Positions 1-5,736 of a stretch of DNA of 9,705 nucleotides are shown here, piece after piece; the first letter of the stretch is position 1, and each line of letters starts with the position of its first letter. The notes below the pieces were generated by a model. That model saw nothing but the letters and a program-made list of their open reading frames with translations. It did not search any database and was not told where the DNA came from. Origin of the DNA: Acidobacteriota bacterium (GTDB lineage: Bacteria; Acidobacteriota; Terriglobia; UBA7540); the NCBI GenBank assembly GCA_021789565.1, contig JAJYJL010000192.1, positions 1-9,705 on the forward strand, given 5' to 3'. A program made the translations under genes and the position numbers.

Positions 1-2
1 GG

Positions 3-176
3 TTCTATCCAACCGGACCTCTCCAGATCGCGGTCAGAGTGCCGGGACGGAAAAAGGTTTCCGCCGTGCGGGCGCTTCGCTCGGGCCGCAGCCTTTCGTT
101 AAAACAAACCAATGGGGTGGTGACGGCAGAGGTCCCTTCCGTAAGAGATTATGAGGTCGTTGCATTGAAGTGTTAG
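3..176 (+). CDS. C-terminal end of a probable glycoside hydrolase (partial, 5' end outside the window)
   Basis: An open frame enters from the left edge and ends at TAG 174-176, giving the last 57 residues of a protein. The piece begins FYPTGPLQIAVRVPG, continues with KVSAVRALRSGRSLSL and ends PSVRDYEVVALKC. Alternating beta strands of this kind, finishing with a 'lPsv.dYEVVAl' strand, are what I recall from the C-terminal beta-sandwich domain of secreted glycosidases (beta-galactosidase-like or fucosidase-like) in Acidobacteriota and Planctomycetota. The catalytic domain lies outside the window, so family and substrate cannot be named. The other two plus-strand frames here look less protein-like and also close early. 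Carbohydrate-enzyme identity is an inference from a short tail; the presence of a coding 3' end is better supported than the function. Confidence 0.55.
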   Translation, partial: FYPTGPLQIAVRVPGRKKVSAVRALRSGRSLSLKQTNGVVTAEVPSVRDYEVVALKC

Positions 177-621
177 GTGGGAGTCGAATCGCTCGGATCC
201 ATGATTTCGGGCCCTGCGGTCGATAGAAAATCCGCAGACCGCAGCAACGCCAAACCGGACGAGTACAAGAGATTTACTTCTGCATTTGAAAATGCTAGAC
301 TCCCCCCCGGTAGTCGCTCCTTAAAGAAAGAACTCACCTCAGCCTCGAGGTGTCCCGTATGAAGCCGGCGAAGCAGGTTTTGGGGGCCCTTGTCGTCATA
401 AATCGAACTCTCCTTTCCGCCTGTTCTTCAGGTAAAAACAGCCTTTGTGCTTACAGATCGACTCGATCCATCTTCCGGCGCAGAAGCAGGACGCCTGCGG
501 GAACAACCCGGCGCTGTTCGCAGGAATACAAATTGAGGGCAGGCCCGGCTCCGAGTTGCCGGCTGCACAGGGAGATCGAAGTTGTTTTATCTATGCTCTG
601 AAATCATTCGGAGGTGACGGC
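177..621. other. Gene-poor interval of about 445 nt; possible decayed lipoprotein start at 359
   Basis: No convincing intact gene lies here. Apart from the inverted repeat at 214-244, the one suggestive element is an ATG at 359 with a good Shine-Dalgarno (GAGGTG, 347-352). It opens an 80-codon frame ending at 601. Its first residues (MKPAKQVLGALVV, then LLSACSSG) look like a lipoprotein signal peptide with a lipobox LSAC, but the hydrophobic core is interrupted by NR and the frame then becomes Arg/Ser-rich and non-protein-like. From about 445 a different frame has better codon character (QIDSIHLPAQKQDACGNN), with no stop before the next gene. This could be a frameshifted relic. No sigma70 promoter for the gene at 622 was found with adequate spacing. 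Confidence 0.3.
214..244. repeat. Inverted repeat downstream of the partial hydrolase gene
   Basis: CTGCGGTC (214-221) and GACCGCAG (237-244) are perfect 8-bp complementary arms around a 15-nt loop. The loop carries a second CCGCA (232-236) that could pair alternatively with TGCGG (215-219). It lies 38 nt after the upstream stop codon, a position where transcript ends often fold. No T-run follows, so it is not a canonical intrinsic terminator; it may be a 3'-end stabilising hairpin or chance. Confidence 0.35.
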
Positions 622-1539
622 ATGAGCCAATTCTGCATCAGTTGTGGGAAACCGATCGCAGAGGGCGCAGGATTCTGCACGGCGTGCGGCGCCCGGCAGT
701 CCGGCGCGGTTGCGGGACCGGGAACGCCTGCCGGTTCCACCGCGACAAAGGGCAGCCCGGTGCTTAAAATCCTAGCCATCGTTGTTGGGATCATCGCGCT
801 GATTGGGGCCATCGGCATCGGTAGCTGTATTTTTATTGCCTACCGGCTCCGGCATAAGGTGGAACAATTTTCGGCAGCCATTAAGAACGCAGAGCCAGCC
901 GCGAAAGGCAGCTACCACTCGGCAAGCGGGATGCCCTATCTCGCCGATGCGATGACCAAAATGGGGGACGTCATCATGAAGCCAACAGCTTCTTTCCACC
1001 TTTCCTTCAAGAAGGAGGATTCCGACGGCACATCCTTTTCTCTTGAGGAAGATGTTACTCCCAGCGCCATGACCGGCCAGGAAACCCAGGTGTATCCGAA
1101 GACCCCATCGGGCCCCGGTGGAACCAGGGTATTCCCGCGCAATGCCACAGCGGGAAGCCACGAATGGCAGATGACCGCGAGTGCCATACAACTGGCTTAT
1201 CTCAATCCCATGGACATTCGTGACGCGCAGGACAGCGTGAAGTATGTCGCGGACGAACAGGTGGGCGGCTATGATGCGCGCCGCTACGATTTTGACCTTT
1301 CGCAGCTCCCGGCCAGCGAAAGGGCTGGAACGGTCCTGGGAGGCCGGCTGCTGGGGGGAATGGTCAACAACGCGATGGGTGGAAAGCAGGCGGTCATGAA
1401 GGACTATAACGTGAAGGGTTCCGTATGGCTCGCCAAAGACGACGGGCGTATGGTGAAATTCGCCTACGACTACATCACAACCTATTCCGACGGTACGCAG
1501 AAAACCAGTCACCACCAGGGACTGGTGAGCAAGAAGTGA
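622..1539 (+). CDS. Zinc-ribbon, single-pass membrane protein with a soluble C-terminal domain
   Basis: A 305-residue protein of unknown function. Residues 5-22 form a zinc ribbon with spacing CX2C-X10-CX2C (C5, C8, C19, C22). A low-complexity Gly/Ala/Thr/Pro linker spans about 24-45. One long hydrophobic segment at about 47-74 is a transmembrane helix, followed by a basic patch (RLRHK). The remaining 230 residues are soluble and rich in predicted beta strands; the end (VKGSVWLAKDDGRMVKFAYDY) reads like a strand-turn-strand substrate- or lipid-carrier fold, but I cannot name the family. With the ribbon inside, the soluble domain would be periplasmic. The start is set by GGAGGTGA (610-617), 7 nt from GGAGG to ATG 622; the frame is open further upstream to about 436 but lacks a comparable ribosome site. 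The next gene follows after 74 nt in the same direction and carries the same kind of ribbon, so the two are likely co-transcribed. Confidence 0.8.
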   Translation: MSQFCISCGKPIAEGAGFCTACGARQSGAVAGPGTPAGSTATKGSPVLKILAIVVGIIALIGAIGIGSCIFIAYRLRHKVEQFSAAIKNAEPAAKGSYHSASGMPYLADAMTKMGDVIMKPTASFHLSFKKEDSDGTSFSLEEDVTPSAMTGQETQVYPKTPSGPGGTRVFPRNATAGSHEWQMTASAIQLAYLNPMDIRDAQDSVKYVADEQVGGYDARRYDFDLSQLPASERAGTVLGGRLLGGMVNNAMGGKQAVMKDYNVKGSVWLAKDDGRMVKFAYDYITTYSDGTQKTSHHQGLVSKK

Positions 1540-1613
1540 AATGACCAGGAGGCGGGGCCTTCCGGAGTCAAGGCAAGGTTCGCAAAATCTAGTCATGGAA
1601 AAGGAGAGGAAAG

Positions 1614-2081
1614 ATGACAAGCTGTGCAAAATGCGGGGCAACGGTGGCTGAGGGAGCGACGTTCTGCGGGTCATGCGGCACACCCATTACGGGAGGGGCG
1701 GTTGCAGCCGCGTCAACAGCCGCTCGATCATCTGGAATGGCGCCAAACATTGCGGGGATGCTTGCCTATTTCACAATCATCCCGGCGATCATCTTTCTGG
1801 TGCTCGAACCTTACAACAAGGACCGTTATGTCCGGTTCCACGCATTCCAGTCGCTGTTTTTTCAAGTTGCGTGGATTGTCGTCTGGATCGGAATGATCAT
1901 TCTGGGAATGATCCTGGGGATGATTCCGGTGATGGGACTGATCATTCATTTGCTGCTTGACCTGGCGCTTTTCCTCGGGGGGTTTGTCGTCTGGCTGATT
2001 CTGGTGATTAAGGCCTACGGCAACCAGGAATTCCATTTGCCCGTGATCGGCAACATGGCCGAAGAACAGGCTAAGAAATAG
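1614..2081 (+). CDS. Zinc-ribbon DUF4870-like (Tic20-like) multi-pass membrane protein
   Basis: A 155-residue protein. Residues 4-21 are a zinc ribbon with the same CX2C-X10-CX2C spacing as the upstream gene (C4, C7, C18, C21). After an Ala/Ser linker come about three hydrophobic helices (roughly 47-63, 83-113 and 115-135). Between the first and second is the conserved DUF4870 signature, a charged loop with NKDRYVRFHAFQS. The tail KAYGNQEFHLPVIGNMAE also matches that family, whose members end with a similar 'A..g..f.lPiiG..A' stretch. The molecular function of DUF4870 proteins is unknown. The start is supported by AAGGAG/GAGAGG at 1601-1609 ahead of ATG 1614. The gene sits 74 nt behind the other zinc-ribbon gene, which suggests the two membrane proteins act together. 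No clear terminator follows the TAG. Confidence 0.85.
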   Translation: MTSCAKCGATVAEGATFCGSCGTPITGGAVAAASTAARSSGMAPNIAGMLAYFTIIPAIIFLVLEPYNKDRYVRFHAFQSLFFQVAWIVVWIGMIILGMILGMIPVMGLIIHLLLDLALFLGGFVVWLILVIKAYGNQEFHLPVIGNMAEEQAKK

Positions 2082-2308
2082 TGTGACGATTCCGGTTTTA
2101 TTGAATTTGTGCCTATGGCGTTTTCCGCGCTGGGGACGGAGCCAGAGCCCAGAGCGTTCCCGGCGCGCCCTGGGTTGATTGTCGCGGGCTGTGAGGAAGC
2201 CTGCAATACAGCCTTTGGTTGCAGGACCTTCTTGTCCAATAAACCGCATCTTTTTGATACGTCCCTTCGCCCGATGTTCGGGCTCAGGACCGGCGCCGCT
2301 CAACTCGA

Positions 2309-2541
2309 TTAATCTAGCGGCTTAAGGCTGGCTTCCTTAAAGTAAACCCTGGATTCCGCGTTGTGGTTCTGCGCGCCGATGTAGTCCTTTCCCGGACGAC
2401 GGCCGCGCTGGGCTCGTACCAGTATTTTCGCGGAGGAGCGGGGGCGGAAGGGTCCCGGGCGCTGACGGTGACTCCGTTGATCCTGACTGTGGTCTGGTAA
2501 CCTTCCATGGTGTTCCATTCATCCGGAAGGCGCACCATTGG
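2309..2541 (-). pseudogene. Frameshifted C-terminal remnant of a DUF1080 (3-keto-disaccharide hydrolase-like) gene
   Basis: Read on the minus strand, two overlapping frames together give the C-terminal part of a DUF1080 protein. One frame (about 2538 down to 2412) gives DEWNTME, VRINGVTV and PPRKYWYEP. A second frame (about 2410 to 2309) continues with GRRPGKDYIGAQNH and finishes SRVYFKEASLKPLD before TAA (plus-strand 2309-2311). In intact family members, WNtmE, the ING strand, gYIGlQNH and the final VyFr.i.iKpL strand occur in one frame in this order, so at least one frameshift lies near 2401-2412. The N-terminal two thirds are missing; past 2541 the sequence is the promoter of the sulfite reductase leader. 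DUF1080 proteins are concanavalin-like sugar-hydrolysing or binding proteins. The family assignment is from recalled motifs; the frame break is seen directly. Confidence 0.6.
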
Positions 2542-2570
2542 TTGACACCATTTGTCCGCTCAGATAGAAT
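2542..2570 (+). promoter_or_regulatory. Near-consensus sigma70 promoter for the sulfite reductase leader
   Basis: TTGACA at 2542-2547 (perfect -35) and TAGAAT at 2565-2570 (5 of 6 for the -10) are separated by exactly 17 nt. Transcription is expected to start about 6-8 nt later, near A2578. This is the best promoter in the window. It gives a leader transcript of about 145 nt up to the terminator and about 170 nt up to the reductase ATG. It abuts the DUF1080 remnant on the other strand. Confidence 0.8.
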
Positions 2571-2580
2571 GGGGATTACT

Positions 2581-2652
2581 ATGATGGGCAAGGGAATCCA
2601 CAGCGGCGCCTGCATGTGTTGTTGCACATTTGTGCCGGCGTGTGGAGGATAG
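2581..2652 (+). CDS. Cysteine-rich leader peptide (23 aa), candidate attenuation uORF
   Basis: The frame ATG 2581 to TAG 2650-2652 encodes 23 residues. It begins MMGKGIHSGA and then reads C-M-C-C-C-T-F, with a last Cys three codons before the stop. Cys codons are at 2611 (TGC), 2617 (TGT), 2620 (TGT), 2623 (TGC) and 2641 (TGT): 5 of 23 residues, in front of a gene for cysteine biosynthesis. The proposed role is not the peptide itself but the ribosome's progress: low Cys-tRNA stalls it on the Cys run and leaves 2638-2651 free to pair. The first ATG lies about 3 nt after the predicted transcription start, so translation would be nearly leaderless; the GGGG at 2571-2574 is probably not transcribed. 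A second ATG (2584) follows directly. ATG 2614 is inside the Cys run and less likely. Leader ORFs are not found by homology, so support rests on position, codon content and the RNA structures. Confidence 0.75.
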   Translation: MMGKGIHSGACMCCCTFVPACGG

Positions 2653-2697
2653 CCCTCAAGAGATTTTCAGCTTAGGTATTATCCAAACCCACCGTCG
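2636..2697 (+). promoter_or_regulatory. Predicted antiterminator helix of the Cys attenuator
   Basis: The left arm 2636-2651 overlaps the last Cys codon and stop codon of the leader ORF; the right arm 2680-2697 overlaps the 5' arm of the terminator. Pairs: CGGCG (2636-2640) with CGTCG (2693-2697, one G-U pair), bulged T2641, GTGG (2642-2645) with CCAC (2689-2692), an internal loop (A2646 against 2685-2688), and GGATA (2647-2651) with TATCC (2680-2684). This totals 14 pairs. Because it consumes 2689-2697, it cannot coexist with the terminator stem. A ribosome at the stop codon would cover the left arm; one stalled on the Cys codons 2611-2625 would leave most of it exposed. Pairing was found by eye, without energy calculation. 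Confidence 0.6.
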
Positions 2698-2723
2698 CAA
2701 GGAATGCCGGCGGTGGGTTTTTT
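2685..2723 (+). terminator. Rho-independent terminator in the sulfite reductase leader (attenuator)
   Basis: AAACCCACCG (2685-2694) is perfectly complementary to CGGTGGGTTT (2711-2720). A few more pairs can form inside, for example GCA 2697-2699 with TGC 2705-2707 closing an AGGAA loop. Six T residues run from 2718 to 2723. The hairpin ends only 23 nt before ATG 2747. Such a strong intrinsic terminator between a promoter and the gene it serves makes sense only if it is conditionally bypassed. Confidence 0.85.
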
Positions 2724-2746
2724 ATTAGTTGCGGGATGGTGACGTG

Positions 2747-5005
2747 ATGAAAGCATCGAACACATTGTGGAAGGAACACCTTAACGGACGGATGCCGGAG
2801 GCGCTGGGGCGCGAGATTGATATCTTTGAGACGGAGATCAATCTGAAAAAAAGCGGCAAGCTCGACGAGCGCGTTTTCGCGGAAACGCGTTTGCGCAGGG
2901 GCGTCTACGGGCAGCGCTACGACAACGGCGAGAGGCATGACGGGAAAAAGGTCCAGCAGATGGCCTACCCGCGGAAAGAATTGCTGAAAGGTCCGAACAC
3001 CGTCTGGGACGCTCCTGGGATGCAGCGCATCAAGATTCCCGGCGGCGGCCTCAACGCCGCGCAGCTCGAAACGCTGGCAGACCTGGCGGAGGAATACTCG
3101 GACGGGATCGCCCACGTCACCACGCGGCAGGACATTCAGCTCCATTACGTCCACATTGAGGATACTCCATCTGTGATGCGGCGCCTGGCGGCAGCGAACA
3201 TCACAACGCGCGAGGCGTGCGGCAATTCGGTCCGCAACGTGACCACCTGCCCCTACGCCGGCGTTTGCCAGGACGAACTTTTTGACGTGACGCCCTACTC
3301 GAAGGCGCTGGCGCGATTCTTGCTGGGCCATCCCGACGTCCAGAATTTTGGCAGAAAATTCAAGCCGGCTTTCAGCGGCTGCACGCAGCACGCCTGCGCC
3401 CTGGCCAACATTCATGACTTGGGGCTGGTGGCCGCCACGCGTGTAGAGAACGGAGTGGAGAAGCGCGGCTTCGCCATGTACGTGGGTGGCGGGCTCGGCG
3501 CCGTTCCTTACCAGGCCAAGCTGTTTGATCCGTTTGTTCCTCCGGAGGAATTGCTGCCACTGGCCCAGGCCATCGCCAGGGTCTATGCCCGGCTGGGCGA
3601 GAAAAAGAACCGCAGTCGCGCGCGCATCAAATTCCTCATCCAGGACCTGGGGATTGAAAAGTTCCGCGAACTGGTTCTGGAAGAGCGCAAGACTCTGGAA
3701 CCGGACCCGCGGTGGACGGGATACATCCAGGAGGCCCTGCAGGCCGAAGAGAAACCTTTAAAGCCCGCTGAGAAGTTGCAGGGGACCGGGTCGGAAGCTT
3801 TCCAGCGCTGGCTCAAGACAAATATCCGGCCGCAGCGCCAGGAGAGATACGTGGTAGCCACGGTGACTCTGCCGATTGGTGACGCCACTTCTCACCAGTT
3901 GCGCGCGCTGGCGGATATGGCACGGCGCTTTAGCTGCGAAAGCATTCGCACTACCGTGGAGCAGAACTTTGTAATCCGCTGGGTGAGCGAAAACGATTTA
4001 CCGGAGCTTTATGAAGTTCTGGAGTCTGTGGGCCTGGGAGCGTCCGGTGCGGGAACGATTGTTGACATCGTGGCCTGCCCGGGAACCGATACGTGCAAAT
4101 TGGGCATTTCATCTTCGCGGGGGCTGGCGGCGGAATTGCGGAACCGCCTGTTGCAGAAGAGTCTGCAACTGGATGAATCTGTCCAGAACCTGCACATCAA
4201 GATCAGCGGCTGCTTCAACAGTTGCGGCCAGCACCATGTGTCGGACCTGGGCTTCTACGGCGTGAGCCGCAAGATGTCCGGGTACGCGGTGCCGCATTTC
4301 CAGGTGGTCCTGGGTGGCGAGTGGGGACACAACGGGGGCTCCTACGGGATGCCCGTGGTGGCCGTACCGTCGAAGAACATCCCCGAAGTTGTTACCCGCC
4401 TGACCGACCATTATCTTGCGGGGCGGCAGAATGGAGAATCGTTTAAGGACTTTGTTAAACGGACGGGCAAGGTCCAGTTGAAAATGCTTCTGGAAGACCT
4501 GACGCGGCCGCCGGAAGACACCAGAGACCGCTCGTTCTTCAGAGACTGGGGAGACCCGCGTGAATATACCCTGGGCGATATGGGAGTAGGCGAGTGCGCC
4601 GGCGAAGTGATTTCCACCCTGGACTTTGATCTGGCTGCAGCCGAGAGGCAGCTTTTTGAGGCGCAGATAGCCTTTGAAAACGGCAAAACCGAGCAGGCCG
4701 GAAAGACGGCTTACCTCTCCATGCTGCGGGCGGCCAGGGCGCTGGTGAAGAATGAATTTCCGCGCGTTACGGATGATCCCGACGAAATTGTGAGCGAATT
4801 CCGAAAGCGCTTCTACGATACGAAGAGGTTCTTCGACCCTTACGCAGGGGGGAAATTCGCCCAGTATTTGTTCGCGGCGCACGAGAAGGCCGATTTGCCC
4901 CACACCGAGGACTCGGCGCGTTATCTGATGGATGAAGCCCACCTCTTTATCGAGGCTTCACACACCTGCGCCAGCCGGGCCGACGCCTTGGTGGCCGCCA
5001 GTTGA
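2747..5005 (+). CDS. Siroheme/4Fe-4S assimilatory sulfite (or nitrite) reductase with C-terminal helical extension
   Basis: A 752-residue enzyme expected to reduce sulfite to sulfide with six electrons in the cytoplasm, for cysteine synthesis. It has the family's doubled plan: ferredoxin-like half domains at about 85-150 and 370-425, each followed by a siroheme-binding domain. The cluster/siroheme ligands are C444 and C450 (CPGTDTC) and C489 and C493 (GCFNSCG). Residues matching the E. coli CysI anion-binding quartet by motif are R94 (MQRIKIPGG), R163 (CGNSVRNV), K204 and K206 (GRKFK). Y54 and C158 sit where mycobacterial SirA has its Tyr-Cys crosslink. Usual length is 560-650; here residues after about 595 form an extra, mostly helical HEPN-like region starting near DWGDPREYTLGDMGVGECAGE. 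ATG 2747 is preferred, with weak GGTGA upstream at 2738-2742; a TTG at 2729 would add 6 residues but lies right behind the terminator's T-run. No flavoprotein partner is nearby, so ferredoxin is the likely donor. The Cys leader favours sulfite as substrate. Confidence 0.88.
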   Translation: MKASNTLWKEHLNGRMPEALGREIDIFETEINLKKSGKLDERVFAETRLRRGVYGQRYDNGERHDGKKVQQMAYPRKELLKGPNTVWDAPGMQRIKIPGGGLNAAQLETLADLAEEYSDGIAHVTTRQDIQLHYVHIEDTPSVMRRLAAANITTREACGNSVRNVTTCPYAGVCQDELFDVTPYSKALARFLLGHPDVQNFGRKFKPAFSGCTQHACALANIHDLGLVAATRVENGVEKRGFAMYVGGGLGAVPYQAKLFDPFVPPEELLPLAQAIARVYARLGEKKNRSRARIKFLIQDLGIEKFRELVLEERKTLEPDPRWTGYIQEALQAEEKPLKPAEKLQGTGSEAFQRWLKTNIRPQRQERYVVATVTLPIGDATSHQLRALADMARRFSCESIRTTVEQNFVIRWVSENDLPELYEVLESVGLGASGAGTIVDIVACPGTDTCKLGISSSRGLAAELRNRLLQKSLQLDESVQNLHIKISGCFNSCGQHHVSDLGFYGVSRKMSGYAVPHFQVVLGGEWGHNGGSYGMPVVAVPSKNIPEVVTRLTDHYLAGRQNGESFKDFVKRTGKVQLKMLLEDLTRPPEDTRDRSFFRDWGDPREYTLGDMGVGECAGEVISTLDFDLAAAERQLFEAQIAFENGKTEQAGKTAYLSMLRAARALVKNEFPRVTDDPDEIVSEFRKRFYDTKRFFDPYAGGKFAQYLFAAHEKADLPHTEDSARYLMDEAHLFIEASHTCASRADALVAAS

Positions 5006-5024
5006 GGTAGAGGAAATCCACCCA

Positions 5025-5603
5025 ATGGAATTACAACACGTTAATGTGAAACTCCTTCTCAATGACGAAGAAGGAATTGATCTTGGACCTCTGGTTCCTG
5101 TTTTTCACGGCTGGATTCAGGAACAGGGCAGGGAAGAACTGCTGCTGGACGTCGCCGACTACCGCCACGTTTATGCGGGTCCCGGAGTGATCCTGATTGG
5201 ACACGAAGCGAATTACAGCGTGGATAATGCCGGCAGCCGTACCGGTGTTCGATACAACCGCAAGGCGGCGCTGGAAGGCAGCAACCAGGACCGTTTGAAG
5301 CAGGCAGCCATTGCGGCCCTCAAGGCCTGCCGGCGTTTCGAATCAGATCCGCGCCTGGCCTCGAAATTTCGTTTCAACGGCCGGGAGATTGAGATTTCCA
5401 TCAATGACCGCCTGCTGGCCCCTAACAAACCGGAAACGCGTGAGGCCATCCAGCCGGAACTGGCCACGTTGCTCTCGAAGCTGTTTGCGGGCGGCGAGTA
5501 TTCGCTTTCCTATCAGGACAGTCCGCGTGACCTTTTTTCTGTTTCAGTGAAATCTTCAAGGTCTTTCTCCGTCGAGGAATTGCTGCGGAACCTTTCATCC
5601 TGA
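5025..5603 (+). CDS. Conserved-looking protein of unknown function in the sulfite reductase operon
   Basis: A 192-residue soluble protein with no signal peptide or membrane helix; I do not recognise a named family. It starts 19 nt after the reductase stop, with AGAGGA (5009-5014) as ribosome site, so it is almost certainly co-transcribed and under the same attenuator. An in-frame earlier start at 4932 would overlap the reductase gene and lacks a good site. Visible blocks: VPVFHGWIQ (24-32), LLLDVADYRHVYAGPGVILIGHE (about 39-61, written here by its key pieces LDVADY, GPG and IGHE), RYNRK (76-80), and IEISINDRLLAPN (122-134). A single Cys (C102) argues against a metal-cluster carrier. I recall similar unnamed proteins beside nitrite/sulfite reductase genes in Planctomycetota and Acidobacteriota, which I could not verify. 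The context suggests an accessory, assembly or substrate-handling role for the reductase; this is inference only. Confidence 0.75.
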   Translation: MELQHVNVKLLLNDEEGIDLGPLVPVFHGWIQEQGREELLLDVADYRHVYAGPGVILIGHEANYSVDNAGSRTGVRYNRKAALEGSNQDRLKQAAIAALKACRRFESDPRLASKFRFNGREIEISINDRLLAPNKPETREAIQPELATLLSKLFAGGEYSLSYQDSPRDLFSVSVKSSRSFSVEELLRNLSS

Positions 5604-5653
5604 GCCCGCACGGGCATGGCAGGCCCTGCTTGGGATTAGAACACCTCCTGCCA
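5604..5653 (+). terminator. Possible weak transcript-end hairpins after the sulfite reductase operon
   Basis: Immediately after the stop, GCCCG (5604-5608) pairs with CGGGC (5611-5615). A second inverted repeat, TGGCAGG (5617-5623) with CCTGCCA (5647-5653), follows around a 23-nt loop. The first loop is too tight for all five pairs, and no T-run follows either stem, so this would not be a standard intrinsic terminator. It is the only structure between this operon and the next gene. Confidence 0.3.
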
Positions 5654-5697
5654 GGCCGAATCTGCGAAAAATTCCGGAAAGAAAATTTTCAAAGCAT

Positions 5698-5727
5698 TTG
5701 GGCTAAAGGGGTGAAGACGAGTAAAAT
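5698..5727 (+). promoter_or_regulatory. Candidate promoter for the TonB-dependent receptor gene
   Basis: TAAAAT at 5722-5727 matches the -10 consensus at 5 of 6 positions; TTGGGC at 5698-5703 is a poor -35 (first three bases only) with an 18-nt spacer. Transcription would start near 5733-5735, just before the ATG at 5737. This would make a nearly leaderless mRNA, consistent with the absence of a Shine-Dalgarno near that ATG. Confidence 0.4.
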
Positions 5728-5736
5728 ACTCTGGCC

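Noticed and set aside
177..362. 61-codon plus-strand frame starting GTG directly after the partial hydrolase stop
   Set aside because: No ribosome site, no recognisable motif, and it contains the 214-244 inverted repeat; it is simply the continuation of the upstream frame past its stop.
772..1683. 303-codon minus-strand frame across the first zinc-ribbon gene
   Set aside because: No domain, unlikely composition, and it fully overlaps a well-supported plus-strand gene with a strong ribosome site.
2269..2283. Perfect hairpin GCCCGA-TGT-TCGGGC as a terminator for the DUF4870 gene
   Set aside because: No T-run follows on either strand and it lies nearly 190 nt past the stop codon; probably chance in GC-rich sequence.
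1728..2303. 191-codon minus-strand frame over the DUF4870 gene and its downstream spacer
   Set aside because: His/Arg/Asp-rich translation typical of an antisense shadow of a hydrophobic protein; no motif or ribosome site.
2578..2724. Metabolite riboswitch (SAM or cobalamin type) as the cause of the leader terminator
   Set aside because: No conserved riboswitch core was recognisable in about 145 nt, and the Cys-codon ORF with competing stems already explains the terminator.
2729..2746. TTG start at 2729 for the reductase, adding 6 residues
   Set aside because: It sits 6 nt after the terminator T-run with no ribosome site of its own; ATG 2747 has an upstream purine tract and gives a normal N-terminus.
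4109..4942. 277-codon minus-strand frame inside the reductase gene
   Set aside because: Shadow of the reductase, whose siroheme/4Fe-4S motifs lie in the plus frame over the same bases.
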